Shown here: positions 14,953-23,107 of the stretch, in pieces
How positions within the stretch are numbered: the stretch's first letter is position 1
Layout of the letters: each line of letters opens with the position of its first letter
Assembly (NCBI GenBank): GCA_965200525.1
Contig: OZ241368.1
Coordinates: forward strand, 2,232,001 to 2,296,000
Direction of reading: 5' to 3'
Length of the DNA stretch: 64,000 bases
Source: JANNPJ01 sp965200525
GTDB taxonomy: Bacteria; Actinomycetota; Actinomycetes; Actinomycetales; Kineosporiaceae
Position numbers and translations under genes: made by a program
Notes under the pieces: generated by a model
Told to the model about the DNA's origin: nothing
The model's database searches: none
What the model saw: only the letters and a program-made list of their open reading frames with translations

Positions 14953-16659
14953 GTGAGCACACCTGAAGCCCTGAGCCCGGCCGGACGATCGGCGGCTCTG
15001 ATCAAACTGGCCGAGACCGAACTCGACGTCCTGGTGATCGGCGGCGGGGTCGTCGGAGCCGGTGCCGCCCTCGACGCCGTCACCCGTGGGCTCAAGACCG
15101 GCCTGGTCGAGATGCGCGACTACGCGGCCGGCACCTCGAGCCGCTCCACCAAGCTGTTCCACGGTGGCCTGCGGTATCTGGAGCAGTTCAACTTTCACTT
15201 GGTGTTCGAGGCGCTGCGCGAGCGTTCGCTGAACCTCGACGTCCTGGCTCCGCACCTGGTGCACCCGGTGGAGTTCATCTACCCGCTGGAGAAGCCGATC
15301 GACCGGGCCTACGTGGGCCTCGGGATCGGCGTCTACGACGTGATGGGCTCCGGCCGCGGCGTTCCCCATCACCTGCGGCACCTGGGCAAGCGCAAGACCT
15401 TCGAGTCGTTCCCGTCCGGCGACCGCAAGAAGATCCGCGGCGCGATCGCGTTCTACGAGGGCCAGGTGGACGACGCCCGGCACACCATGATGATCTCCCG
15501 GACGGCGGCCGAGTACGGCGCACTGGTGGTGAACAGCACCCGGGTGATCCGGTTCCTGCGGGAAGACGACCGGGTGGTCGGCGTCGTCGCCAAGGACCTG
15601 GAGACCGGCAACGAGTTCGAGATCCGCGCGTCCCAGGTGATCAACGCGGCCGGGGTCTGGACCGACGACGTCCAGCAGATGGTCGGCGGCCGGGGCCAGT
15701 TCTCGGTGCGGGCCTCCAAGGGCGTGCACATCCTGGTGCCGCGCAACCGGATCAACAGTGCCACCGGGATCATCCACCGGACCGAGAAGAGCCTGCTGTT
15801 CATCATCCCGCGGGGCAACAACTGGGTGATCGGCACCACCGACACCGACTGGGCCCTGGACAAGGCCCACCCGGCGGCCAGCTCCAGCGACATCGACTAC
15901 CTGCTCGACCACGCCAACGCCCTGCTGGCCGACCCGCTGACCCGTGAGGACGTGGTCGGCGTCTACGCCGGGCTGCGGCCGCTGCTGGCCGGCGAGTCGG
16001 AGTCGACGTCGACCCTGTCCCGCGAGCACGCCGTCTCCTCACCGGTGGCCGGCCTGACCGTGATCGCCGGCGGGAAGTACACCACCTACCGGGTGATGGC
16101 CAAGGACGCCGTCGACTTCGCCGTCCACGGCATGGAGCGCTCGGTGCCGCCGTCGATCACCGACAAGGTGCCGCTGGCCGGGGCGGCCGGGTACTTCGGG
16201 CTGTGGAACAACCGCTCCCTGACCGCGGCCCGGACCGGCCTGCGGGTACACGTGATCGAGCACCTGCTCAACCGTTACGGCTCGCTCTACACCGAACTGC
16301 TCGACCTGATCGCCGAGCGGCCCGAACTCGGCGAGCCGCTGCCCAGTGCCCCCGACTACCTGCAGGCTGAGATCGTCTACGCGGCCTCGCACGAGGGCGC
16401 GCTGCACCTGGAGGACATCCTGACCCGGCGGACCCGGATCTCGATCGAGGTCCGCGACCGCGGTGAGGCCGCCGCGGCCGAGATCGCCGACCTGGTCGCG
16501 CCGGTGCTGGGCTGGACCCCGGAGCAGGTGGCCAACGAGGTCGACCACTACCGCCTGCGGGTCAAGGCCGAGCGCGAGTCGCAGGAGGCACCGGACGACC
16601 AGACCGCCGACGCCGCCCGCCTGGGCGCCCCCGACGTCCGCGCCGGCGCCACCGACTGA
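14953..16659 (+). CDS. glpD: FAD-dependent glycerol-3-phosphate dehydrogenase
   Basis: A 568-residue flavoprotein oxidising glycerol-3-phosphate to dihydroxyacetone phosphate at the membrane face. The FAD-binding Rossmann loop is VIGGGVVGAGAALDAV (about 33-48), followed by the DAO-family segment SSRSTKLFHGGLRYLEQF. The C-terminal DAO_C domain ends near residue 545. It starts at GTG 14953, 23 bases after glpX. The last ~25 residues are a polar tail. It is the final gene of the operon and is followed by a 15-bp inverted repeat. Confidence 0.96.
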   Translation: MSTPEALSPAGRSAALIKLAETELDVLVIGGGVVGAGAALDAVTRGLKTGLVEMRDYAAGTSSRSTKLFHGGLRYLEQFNFHLVFEALRERSLNLDVLAPHLVHPVEFIYPLEKPIDRAYVGLGIGVYDVMGSGRGVPHHLRHLGKRKTFESFPSGDRKKIRGAIAFYEGQVDDARHTMMISRTAAEYGALVVNSTRVIRFLREDDRVVGVVAKDLETGNEFEIRASQVINAAGVWTDDVQQMVGGRGQFSVRASKGVHILVPRNRINSATGIIHRTEKSLLFIIPRGNNWVIGTTDTDWALDKAHPAASSSDIDYLLDHANALLADPLTREDVVGVYAGLRPLLAGESESTSTLSREHAVSSPVAGLTVIAGGKYTTYRVMAKDAVDFAVHGMERSVPPSITDKVPLAGAAGYFGLWNNRSLTAARTGLRVHVIEHLLNRYGSLYTELLDLIAERPELGEPLPSAPDYLQAEIVYAASHEGALHLEDILTRRTRISIEVRDRGEAAAAEIADLVAPVLGWTPEQVANEVDHYRLRVKAERESQEAPDDQTADAARLGAPDVRAGATD

Positions 16660-16694
16660 CGCTCCTCCACCCCTTGGACCCTCCGTACTGAACT

Positions 16695-16787
16695 GGTCAG
16701 CCCCGGTTGCCCTGGCCGGTCGGCCCCGGTTGACCTCGCGATTTGGCTCGGTTCCGGGCTGGATCACCGGTTCAACCGGGGCTGACC
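16695..16787. terminator. 15-bp perfect inverted repeat between glpD and pdxH
   Basis: Arms 16695-16709 (GGTCAGCCCCGGTTG) and 16773-16787 are perfectly complementary with a 63-base spacer. It lies between the convergent ends of glpD and pdxH. The spacer contains further CCCCGGTTG copies, so alternative folds are possible. Probably a shared terminator. Confidence 0.55.
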
Positions 16788-16801
16788 GGGTCTCAGGGGT
16801 C

Positions 16802-17575
16802 TCAGGGGTAGAGGAGGTGGCGGGTCCAGGGGGTGGTGGGGGTCGAGGTTGGGCGTTGGTAGCTCAGCCGGGTGTGTTTGCGCTGCTGGTCGCCCTGCCA
16901 GAACTCGACCTGGGTCGGCCGGAGTGAGTAGAGGGTCCATTCCGGGGCGACCAGGTCCGGGTCGGCCTCGAGCCGTTCCCGGTTCTGCTGGGTGGCCGAC
17001 TCCAGGTCGGTCCGGTCGGTGAGCGGTCGACTCTGCCGGCCGATCAGCGCCTCGGCCCGCGAACCGACCGGCCGGGCCCGGAAGTCGGCCGCACTGCGCT
17101 CGGCCGGCTCCGCGACCACCGGGCCGCGTACCCGGATCTGCCGGGCCTGCTGCGACCAGTAGAAGGTGAGCGCGGCCACTGGATTCTCGATCAGCTCCAG
17201 ACCTTTGGGGCTCGATCCGTGGACGGCGAACTGCCAGCCGTCCAGGTCGACGTTCTTCAGGATCAGCACCCGCGCGGAAGGGCCGCCGTCCGGCCCGATC
17301 GTGGACAGGGTCATCGCCTGCGGTTCCCGCACGCCGGCCGCCACTGCCTCGGTGAGCCAGGTCAGGAACAACGGCTCGGGCCGGTCCGGGGCCGTGTCGG
17401 GATCGAACCCCGGCAGGTCGCCGGCGAACACCGGCAAGCCGCGCAGGTAAGCCCTGAGCTCTCGGGCCTGGTCTGCGCCCGTCCGAGGGTCTTTCGCCTC
17501 GGCGTTTCCCATCACGAGGCTTCGCATTACGGGCGGCTCCGCTGCGCCGGTCTTGGCCGTTGGCTCTTCAGTCAT
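16802..17575 (-). CDS. pdxH: pyridoxamine 5'-phosphate oxidase
   Basis: A 257-residue FMN enzyme making pyridoxal 5'-phosphate. The split-barrel PPOX domain starts near residue 70; PQAMTLSTIGPDGGPSARVLILKN and AALTFYWSQQARQIRVRG are the FMN and substrate contact strands, and the C-terminal segment EFWQGDQQRKHTRLSY is the PNP-oxidase dimerisation part. The N-terminal ~45 residues are longer than in E. coli and polar. It starts at ATG 17575. It converges with glpD. Confidence 0.92.
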   Translation of the reverse strand: MTEEPTAKTGAAEPPVMRSLVMGNAEAKDPRTGADQARELRAYLRGLPVFAGDLPGFDPDTAPDRPEPLFLTWLTEAVAAGVREPQAMTLSTIGPDGGPSARVLILKNVDLDGWQFAVHGSSPKGLELIENPVAALTFYWSQQARQIRVRGPVVAEPAERSAADFRARPVGSRAEALIGRQSRPLTDRTDLESATQQNRERLEADPDLVAPEWTLYSLRPTQVEFWQGDQQRKHTRLSYQRPTSTPTTPWTRHLLYP

Positions 17576-17951
17576 GGATCAGGACTCCCCAGCAGCACTC
17601 GAACTCAGCGCTCACCCTTGAGCCGGACTCGACCCGAACCTAGTGGCGTGGGTCACACCGGTCCACGAGGTTTTGCTCCGCCCGCCGCCCCGCCGTCCCG
17701 CCACCGCTGTCCCGCCACCGCTGTCCGACCGCCGGTGATCGCCCGCGACAGCGGCCCCGCGCCACCGCCGTCCGCCCCGCCGCCCCGCCGTCCGCACTAG
17801 CGGTTCCCCGCCCGTCGTCGATCCGACGATGCTCCCGTTGGCCACCTTCACCTCCGCGACAACCAGCCTGAAGGCCAGGCCGGCCGCGGTCGCCACGTGG
17901 CTAACGGGAGCATCGTCGGATCAAGGATGCGGTGGGCGAGGTCGCTGGGGC
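17576..17951. other. non-coding GC-rich stretch before pdxH
   Basis: This 376-base stretch between pdxH and the Excalibur gene has no convincing gene. It holds a repeat of TCCCGCCACCGCTG (two adjacent copies near 17694-17722), a run of CCGCC-rich low-complexity sequence to about 17800, and a long inverted repeat at 17820-17922. Open frames through it have no ribosome binding sites. Confidence 0.6.
17820..17922. terminator. 26-bp inverted repeat with one mismatch
   Basis: Arms 17820-17845 (beginning GATCCGACGATGCTCCCG) and 17897-17922 pair over 26 bases with a single mismatch, around a 51-base spacer. It starts 30 bases past the 3' end of the Excalibur-protein gene, fitting a terminator. It belongs to the set of long gene-end palindromes in this window. 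Confidence 0.6.
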
Positions 17952-18773
17952 TCAGTAGGGCTCGCAGGCCAGGCCGTCGCCGTCCCGGTCGAGCTGGTAG
18001 ATGTCGGTGCCGACGACCCGGGCGATGCCGTCGAAGTAGGCCGGGCCGTTGCCCCCACCGCCGGCGCAGTCGACGTCACTCGCGACGGGAACGCAGGCAT
18101 CGGCGTAGTTGGTATCGCATTCCGAGGACGGCGGCGGGGGCGGCGGATCGGTGGGCCCCGGCTTCGGCGAGCTCGGCGGCGCAGGCGGCGGTGCGGCCGG
18201 CGGCTTGGGGCTCGGCGACACCGGCGGCTTCGGCGATGCCGGCGGTTTCGGTGGCTGGGACACGGGCGGCTTCGGCGGCTGAGGCTTGTGGGACGCCGGC
18301 GGCTTCGGGTTCGCCGGCGCCGAAGCGGGCGGCCCGGGCCGGGCGGGCGGACCGGAAGCCGGAGGCGGCGGCCCGGCGGGTCCCGGTGGAGCAGCCGGGG
18401 GCGCCCCCGGCAACCGCGGCGGCGAGCCCGGCCCGGGCCGCTTCTTCAGCCCTGGCTGCTTCACCGGCGGCGGCCCTGGAACGGACGACGCCGTCGGTCG
18501 GCCCGTCGGCGCGAACGGCGCGGGCTCGACCCCGGCGGCCTCGTCGACCCGCACGGCCTCGACGGTCGCGCCCGGCGTCGGAGCCGTCGTCCTCTCATTG
18601 GCTCCGAGCAACGGCTGGACCGTGGCCGGCGACCGGGCCGGCAGGAACGCACCGACGATCACCACAGCGACCAAGGAGCCCAGCGGAATGACCCACCGCT
18701 TTTTCTTGTACCAGGGCCTCGGCACCGGCATCGCTGGACGGTAATTCGGATATTGCGGCCATTGCGACGTCAT
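17952..18773 (-). CDS. membrane-anchored Pro-rich protein with C-terminal Excalibur domain
   Basis: A 273-residue protein. A short basic cytoplasmic part (WYKKKRW) is followed by one membrane helix (about 28-45). Then comes a ~160-residue extracellular stalk made mostly of Pro, Ala, Lys and Ser (KPPASPKPPVSP-type repeats), and finally an Excalibur calcium-binding domain. The last residues, DRDGDGLACEPY, contain the DxDxDGxxCE signature, and the other cysteines are at the domain start. It likely displays the domain across the cell wall. The partner is unknown. It is transcribed alone. Confidence 0.82.
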   Translation of the reverse strand: MTSQWPQYPNYRPAMPVPRPWYKKKRWVIPLGSLVAVVIVGAFLPARSPATVQPLLGANERTTAPTPGATVEAVRVDEAAGVEPAPFAPTGRPTASSVPGPPPVKQPGLKKRPGPGSPPRLPGAPPAAPPGPAGPPPPASGPPARPGPPASAPANPKPPASHKPQPPKPPVSQPPKPPASPKPPVSPSPKPPAAPPPAPPSSPKPGPTDPPPPPPSSECDTNYADACVPVASDVDCAGGGGNGPAYFDGIARVVGTDIYQLDRDGDGLACEPY

Positions 18774-19086
18774 GAATCACGACGTTAGGCCGCAATTGAT
18801 GTGACTTCTGGCTTTCGCCCCCGAACAACCCAAACGGATGATGCCGTGGAAATCAGGTCAGTTTGTCGCCGGGCCCTCGGCATTGCCGATCAGCGAAGCG
18901 TCGGCCCCATTTCAGGGGGCAGCGACAGTAAATGCGTCAGCCCTCCAGCACGTTCGACGGTCACGAGCCCGCCGAACCGGCTGCATGGTCACTGCATCCG
19001 CACTGCAGGGACAATGAAGCAGGTAACCGTCGGTGACGACCCGTTCGGGCGCCAGGGTGCGGTTACCCGCTGTCAGCACCGAGCCC
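18774..19086. other. intergenic region without recognised gene
   Basis: About 313 bases upstream of the Excalibur gene and downstream of the small Cys-rich gene. Overlapping frames exist on both strands but none has a ribosome binding site or family features. It should contain the Excalibur promoter; no clear -10/-35 pair was recognised. Confidence 0.5.
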
Positions 19087-19290
19087 TCAGGCTCGGCCCC
19101 CGCTCAGGGAGGGGAGGGAGCTGCGCTCCCGCTGGGCGGGGACCGAGCGGTCGGAGCCGACGGCCGGCGCGATCGACCGAGCCGGAGTCTCGCCGGCTCG
19201 TCGCACCGCGCCCCGCCGCCGAGCTGAGCAGGGCCACGGGGTGCCGCAGATCGAGCAGAAGCCATGCGCGTGATCGTGGTGGTCGAGCAC
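19087..19290 (-). CDS. small Cys/His-rich hypothetical protein
   Basis: A 67-residue frame starting at GTG 19290, directly after the TGA of the preceding gene, which suggests translational coupling. Its first 27 residues hold the pattern HGFCSICGTPWPCS with neighbouring histidines, resembling short zinc-knuckle proteins found beside WhiJ/DUF397 loci in actinomycetes. The rest is Arg/Ser/Ala-rich and featureless. Function unknown. The C-terminal part may not be genuine, so confidence is moderate. Confidence 0.5.
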   Translation of the reverse strand: MLDHHDHAHGFCSICGTPWPCSARRRGAVRRAGETPARSIAPAVGSDRSVPAQRERSSLPSLSGGRA

Positions 19291-19614
19291 TCAGATCACC
19301 GCCACCAGGTTCGAGAGCGACTCCGAGGTGACCCGGAACGATGCTGTGCCGGTGACCATGAATGTCACTCCGACCTGCACCGACCACACCACGTCGTCCA
19401 CGGTCAGGGGGTCTGGTTCAGGGTCGAGAAGCCAAGCCCGGAAACGATCTCGATCAAGGACGGCGAGACCTCGGCCGGCATGACGCAGCAGCACGGTGTC
19501 CCGCTGGAGGCTGAGTTCGGCGTCGCCGACCGACCAGTCCCGCCCGTTGCGCAGCTCCAGCACCAACTCGCCCATCCAGATCGAGCTCTGACGTTCCCCC
19601 GTACGAGTATTCAC
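19291..19614 (-). CDS. conserved hypothetical protein (107 aa)
   Basis: Starts at GTG 19614 with GAGGAG six bases upstream, a strong initiation site. The sequence alternates short beta-like stretches (ELVLELRNGR, VLLRHAGRGLAVLDRDRFRAWL, VTFMVTG) and lacks membrane segments. It resembles small unannotated actinobacterial proteins, but I cannot assign a family. It is transcribed away from the WhiJ-like regulator, sharing a 208-base promoter region with it, and is followed without gap by a small Cys-rich frame. Confidence 0.7.
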   Translation of the reverse strand: MNTRTGERQSSIWMGELVLELRNGRDWSVGDAELSLQRDTVLLRHAGRGLAVLDRDRFRAWLLDPEPDPLTVDDVVWSVQVGVTFMVTGTASFRVTSESLSNLVAVI

Positions 19615-19772
19615 TCGGCGCTCCTCAGATTCATCGAGTCCCGTGAAGGCGGCCCCACCCGCGTCACCTGGTCTGCATGGCGAGCCCGGCGGGTCGATTC
19701 GGGCGATGCCGCCGGGCTCGCCTCTGTAATCGTGTCGTTACGCCCCGTATAGCTCAACCGGTCATGATGGGC

Positions 19773-19811
19773 GACCCAAAAAACACCCCTCATTCTGGGT
19801 CGGTTACCCAG
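19773..19811. promoter_or_regulatory. nested inverted repeats before the WhiJ-like regulator
   Basis: CTGGGT-N5-ACCCAG (19795-19811) overlaps a wider pair GACCCA (19773-19778) / TGGGTC (19796-19801). The cluster ends 12 bases before the regulator's GTG, a natural place for autoregulation. It also resembles a T-arm stem in geometry, but no tRNA can be built around it. Confidence 0.4.
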
Positions 19812-19822
19812 TAGTACCTAGC

Positions 19823-20680
19823 GTGTCGGCCACCAGGCTGACACAATCCGGACGCATGACAGCGGGGTCGGTAGTTGTACGCAAGTCATTGGGCCGCCAA
19901 CTTAAGGCTTTACGGCTGAAAGCGGGCAAAACCACGGCCGATGTAGCCACTTCTGGGGTCAGTTCCACCAGCAAGCTTCAGCGCATCGAATCCGGGAGCG
20001 CTCCGGTGAAGCTGGTGGACGTCTGGGGGCTGTGCCGTCTTTACGACGTTGACTCGGCAACCACAGACCGGCTCGCTGAAATGGCGAAAAATACCAGCGA
20101 GAAAGGATGGTGGGAGGAGTACGACGGCATCATGCCGGCCTGGTTCAGCACGTACGTTGAACTGGAGGCCGCATCGAGCCGCTTGCTAGCCTACGATCCT
20201 GAACTCGTGCACGGCCTGCTTCAGACGCCCGCCTACCATCGGGCTCTGATCGCGGTCGACCCCGAACGCTCCTCCGAGTCTCCCGAAGAGCAGATCCGTC
20301 TGCGAGCCCAGCGTCAAAATGCGGCGCTCGATCGACCCAAGCCCCTGGACGTAACCGTGATCCTCGGTGAAGGCGCATTGGCGCGCCTGGTCGGCGGCGC
20401 AGACGTGATGGCGGAGCAGAAACACCGACTACTGGAGGTGTCCCACCAAGACAACGTCGATGTGCGCGTCCTGACGTGGGACGCTGGAGCGCACGTCGCC
20501 ATGAAGGGCGCGTTCAACATCCTGACGTTCGACACCGACGAGGATCACCCGGACATCGTCTACGTGGAGACCCACGCCGGTGGCAGGTACGTCGAAGCCG
20601 GGGAGATCGTCGCCCGCTACCAGCGGAATTTCGAACTCATCCTCGACCAGTCCATCTCGATCAGGGAGTACATGCAATGA
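19823..20680 (+). CDS. WhiJ-like helix-turn-helix regulator (XRE plus DUF5753)
   Basis: A 285-residue protein. The N-terminal XRE helix-turn-helix spans about residues 20-75 (LGRQLKALRLKAGKTTADVA, then STSKLQRIESG). The remaining ~200 residues are the DUF5753 sensor region (WWEEYDGIMPAWFSTYVELEA, LVHGLLQTPAYHRAL). WhiJ-type proteins work with small acidic DUF397 partners in controlling development in Streptomyces. Codon 30 (19910-19912) is TTA, a leucine codon read by the bldA tRNA in Streptomyces. GTG 19823 lies close to the -10-like TAGTAC, so the mRNA may be leaderless; ATG 19856 is an alternative start. The stop overlaps the DUF397 gene by ATGA. Confidence 0.92.
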   Translation: MSATRLTQSGRMTAGSVVVRKSLGRQLKALRLKAGKTTADVATSGVSSTSKLQRIESGSAPVKLVDVWGLCRLYDVDSATTDRLAEMAKNTSEKGWWEEYDGIMPAWFSTYVELEAASSRLLAYDPELVHGLLQTPAYHRALIAVDPERSSESPEEQIRLRAQRQNAALDRPKPLDVTVILGEGALARLVGGADVMAEQKHRLLEVSHQDNVDVRVLTWDAGAHVAMKGAFNILTFDTDEDHPDIVYVETHAGGRYVEAGEIVARYQRNFELILDQSISIREYMQ

Positions 20681-20880
20681 GCATCGACCCGACCCAGTGG
20701 GTCAAGGCCAGCGCGTCTGGCAGCAACGGCAACTGCGTTGAGATGCGTCAGCACAACGCGGCCGTCGAAGTCCGTGACACCAAGGCGAAGGGCACGGGCC
20801 CGAGCCTGCGCCTGTCCGCAGCCGAGTTCAGTGCCTGGATCAACGGCGCCAAGAGTGGCGCCTTCGACCACCTGATCTGA
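20677..20880 (+). CDS. DUF397 protein, partner of the WhiJ-like regulator
   Basis: A 67-residue protein with the full DUF397 pattern: WVKASASGSNGNCVEM, VEVRDTKAKG, and LRLSAAEFSAWINGAKSGAFD. It starts at ATG 20677, overlapping the regulator stop by four bases, so the pair is translationally coupled. DUF397 proteins bind or modulate their cognate XRE regulators; direct binding here is inferred. An intrinsic terminator follows after 7 bases. A second, orphan DUF397 gene lies at 53367-53591. Confidence 0.93.
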   Translation: MSIDPTQWVKASASGSNGNCVEMRQHNAAVEVRDTKAKGTGPSLRLSAAEFSAWINGAKSGAFDHLI

Positions 20881-20887
20881 TCCACGA

Positions 20888-20929
20888 AGAGCCCTCCGAC
20901 GCCGGATTCCCGGAGTCGGGGGGCTCTTT
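20888..20929 (+). terminator. intrinsic terminator after the WhiJ/DUF397 pair
   Basis: AGAGCCCTCCGAC pairs with GTCGGGGGGCTCT across a short loop, and the stem runs straight into TTTC. This is the most conventional intrinsic terminator in the window. Confidence 0.8.
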
Positions 20930-21056
20930 CGCGTCCGGATCCTGACGCCGAACTGCACCGCCGGTGCATCGGTGATGAACGCACCGTCAGCTCTTGCCAA
21001 GCCTTAATTCAAGTGAACAGCCGTTCAAATGAATGACCAGTAACAGAGCGCGGTTT

Positions 21057-21088
21057 GGTGACTCGCTGGTAATAACCAACTCGTCACC
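21057..21088 (-). terminator. stem-loop downstream of the Thr/Pro-rich protein gene
   Basis: GGTGACTCGCTGGT and ACCAACTCGTCACC pair at 11 of 14 positions around an AATA loop. It lies 22 bases past the end of the minus-strand gene at 21111, so it may end that transcript. Confidence 0.4.
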
Positions 21089-21110
21089 GTCACCGACGAC
21101 ATCACTCCCG

Positions 21111-21677
21111 TCACTTCTGAGGACGGCGGCGGCGCATCACCAGCCCCACCCCGGCACCGCCGACAAGCACTCCAACTGCCAGTGCGCCCAAAGGTTTAGG
21201 GTTCGAACTCGCGTCTCCGGCCGATGCATCGGTCTTTGGGGCGGCGCTCGCGGAAGCCGAGCTGGGGCCCGCTGAGGTCGGAGTCGGCAGCGACGCGGCG
21301 GCGCTCGAGGCGTTCGTCGGAGTCCCCGTCGGTGTCGATGCATTTTGCTGGGCCGGAGTTGGATCTGGTGACGTCGCGGCGACGGTGGCGCCGGCCGCGC
21401 GGTTGGTCGCTCCCGACGTTGGCACCTTGGTGGTCCTCGCGGTCGGCGTCGGCGTGGCGGGCTTCGTCGTCGTGGGCGCGACCGGTTGGGACGGCGGCAC
21501 CGGAGCCACAGGGGTTGGCACAACCGGATCGTGCGGCTGCCCCGACCCGGCACCGGCGGAGTAGCCCAGGAAGAGCGCCGAACCCTCCGCGGCCGGCACC
21601 GCCATCGTGCCGGCCGCGGCAGCAACAAGTGATCCCACGATGAGGGCAGCCCCGGCCGGCACGAGGAGCAGCTTCAT
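21111..21677 (-). CDS. secreted Thr/Ala/Pro-rich protein with C-terminal membrane anchor
   Basis: A 188-residue protein starting at ATG 21677, where a signal-type helix begins (KLLLVPAGAALIVGSLVAAAAG). A long low-complexity stalk rich in Thr, Pro, Ser and Ala follows, then a C-terminal hydrophobic helix ending in MRRRRPQK. The end resembles a sortase sorting signal, but no LPxTG-type motif is present before the helix, so it is probably simply membrane-held. It could be a cell-surface spacer or glycoprotein. An in-frame upstream start at 21746 is possible but would bury the signal. Confidence 0.72.
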   Translation of the reverse strand: MKLLLVPAGAALIVGSLVAAAAGTMAVPAAEGSALFLGYSAGAGSGQPHDPVVPTPVAPVPPSQPVAPTTTKPATPTPTARTTKVPTSGATNRAAGATVAATSPDPTPAQQNASTPTGTPTNASSAAASLPTPTSAGPSSASASAAPKTDASAGDASSNPKPLGALAVGVLVGGAGVGLVMRRRRPQK

Positions 21678-21778
21678 CGAACCGAAAGTAGCGTCCGCCG
21701 CTGCCGGTACACCCGCATCACTCCAATGCCTGCGATTCCGGACCATGCCCGAGGTTTACGGCAAAACCCTACTGAGCG

Positions 21779-22597
21779 GTGGCCGACCCAACTCGGTCGC
21801 GGCGAACAGGACCGCGGCTGCATTTGCTCGGCCATGATGACCGCGCGACGATCGATGAGCCGATCGCCCGGGGACCCCGAGATCCACCCTGGACCCGCGA
21901 CGAACTGATCCTCATGTGCGCGGCGTTGGCCCAGAACGACTGGAAGCAGATCCGCGCCACCGATCCGCGGGCCATTGAGTTGGCCCAGATCTTGAAGTCG
22001 CTGCCGATCCATCCCGTGGCCGTGCGGACGTCGAAATTCAGAAGCCCGGCCAGTGTCCAGCGCAAGGGGGCCGACATTCTATCCCTGATGCCGGCCTACA
22101 CCGGCGTACGCACGCGGGGCGGAAAACTGGACGACGTGGTGTTGTCTCAGTTTCTCTCTGATTCCGGTTCAATGATTGCCACGGCTCGGGCAATCGAATC
22201 CCTCGACAACACGGATCTGCCCGAGGCCCTGCCTGACGAGTTGGAAGACTTCGAGGACGACGCACCCGAGGGACGCCTGCTCTACCGCCGTCACCGGATC
22301 TACGAACGTAGCCGCTCCCTGCGTCTCAAGCGCATCGCGGCGGCCACCCAGAACGGCGAGAGCCTCTGCTGCCAGGCCTGCGGATTCGACTTCGCCCAGG
22401 TCTACGGGCTGTGGGGCGAAGGCTACATTCAGGTGCACCACACGGTGCCGCTCCATGAAACCGGCCCGGTGCGCACCCGGCTACCGGATCTCGCGCTGCT
22501 CTGTGCGAATTGCCACGCCATGGCCCATCGCGCCCGGCCTTGGCCGTCCGTCCCCGAGCTTCGAGATCTGATCAGCTCAACTCGGCAGCGGACCTAA
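21779..22597 (+). CDS. HNH endonuclease (McrA-like restriction family)
   Basis: A 272-residue protein. The N-terminal half (about 36-115) contains WTRDELILMCAALAQND and VQRKGADILSLMPAYTGV, the layout of the specificity half of actinobacterial HNH enzymes that cut modified DNA. The C-terminal HNH domain holds CCQACGF (Zn pair), GYIQVHHTVPL (catalytic His pair) and LALLCANCHAMAHR (second Zn pair and final His). All metal and catalytic residues appear intact. It starts at GTG 21779; no ribosome binding site is obvious. It may be a type IV restriction or phage-defence gene; no methylase is adjacent. Confidence 0.85.
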   Translation: MADPTRSRRTGPRLHLLGHDDRATIDEPIARGPRDPPWTRDELILMCAALAQNDWKQIRATDPRAIELAQILKSLPIHPVAVRTSKFRSPASVQRKGADILSLMPAYTGVRTRGGKLDDVVLSQFLSDSGSMIATARAIESLDNTDLPEALPDELEDFEDDAPEGRLLYRRHRIYERSRSLRLKRIAAATQNGESLCCQACGFDFAQVYGLWGEGYIQVHHTVPLHETGPVRTRLPDLALLCANCHAMAHRARPWPSVPELRDLISSTRQRT

Positions 22598-22639
22598 CCA
22601 ACGAGAAGGCGAACCTTACCGCCCACGATGTGTCCAGGA

Positions 22640-22902
22640 TCAGTCCTGGGCAGAAACTCCCTCATGGTTAGACAACCCAGGAAAGGCTCGAACAATTATA
22701 TCAATGAGCTCTTCAGCTCTGGCCTGATCCAACTGCAGCGTCTGGCTCACGATCGGCTGTGACTGCCGATCAGCTGACCATAGGTACTCAATTGGAGCAG
22801 AACACACTCTCCATCCCGCACCACCTGATACCCACACTCGACCTCGGTGGGATGAGGTTTGGCGTCTACGGTGACGGCTGTGAAGTTCTTGATCGTTGCC
22901 AT
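22640..22902 (-). pseudogene. frameshifted small conserved protein (~85 aa when repaired)
   Basis: From ATG 22902 one frame reads MATIKNFTAVTVDAKPHPTE... to LLQLSTYG, then runs off-family to a stop. The adjacent frame continues in register as SADRQSQPIVSQTLQLDQARAEEL to PGLSNHEG and stops at 22640. Joining them at TATGG/TCA (about 22777-22783) needs one inserted base and gives a smooth protein of about 85 residues like small actinobacterial proteins with 'LQLSTYGS...VSQTLQLD'. Either a true one-base deletion or a sequencing error. A TACAAT box sits five bases before the ATG, fitting a leaderless transcript. Function unknown. Confidence 0.65.
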
Positions 22903-22907
22903 GCCAA

Positions 22908-22913
22908 ATTGTA
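22908..22913 (-). promoter_or_regulatory. -10 box (TACAAT) of a leaderless promoter
   Basis: On the minus strand TACAAT is followed by five bases and then the ATG of the frameshifted gene, placing the transcription start at or next to the start codon. No good -35 box at standard spacing was found. Confidence 0.4.
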
Positions 22914-23107
22914 TCCGCCGTTGACCGAAGGACGATCAAACTCGCGGTCTAACAACATACTTGACAACCGCCCAGTGCGGATACTCAGGCGCACGGCCTG
23001 GCGTGAGCGCTTCAACATCCCACACCCCGAACGTCCCGATTCGGGCATTGGAATTGGCTTTCGCCTGCCCTGGCCGACCACTCACGCTCGGTGCTTGTGC
23101 GGGACGA

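Noticed and set aside
13835..14962. Long minus-strand open frames opposite glpX, glpK and other genes
   Set aside because: They are rich in Arg, Gln, His and Asp, have no ribosome binding sites and lie fully opposite genes with clear families; they are a by-product of high GC content.
17690..17800. Short GC-rich direct repeats as a possible CRISPR or tandem array
   Set aside because: Only two imperfect 14-base copies in simple CCGCC-rich sequence, with no regular spacers.
17612..17896. 94-codon minus-strand frame across the palindrome before pdxH
   Set aside because: Its sequence is low-complexity, spans the inverted repeat and has no ribosome binding site or family resemblance.
18774..19086. 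Several overlapping frames on both strands upstream of the Excalibur gene
   Set aside because: No initiation signals and atypical composition; no frame is favoured over the others.
19747..19815. tRNA-like stretch (CCCCGTATAGCTCAACCGG and a CTGGG/CCCAG 5-bp stem with 7-base loop)
   Set aside because: The D-arm closing GAGC, the TTCGA T-loop and a complementary acceptor 3' strand are missing. A tRNA remnant cannot be excluded but is not supported.
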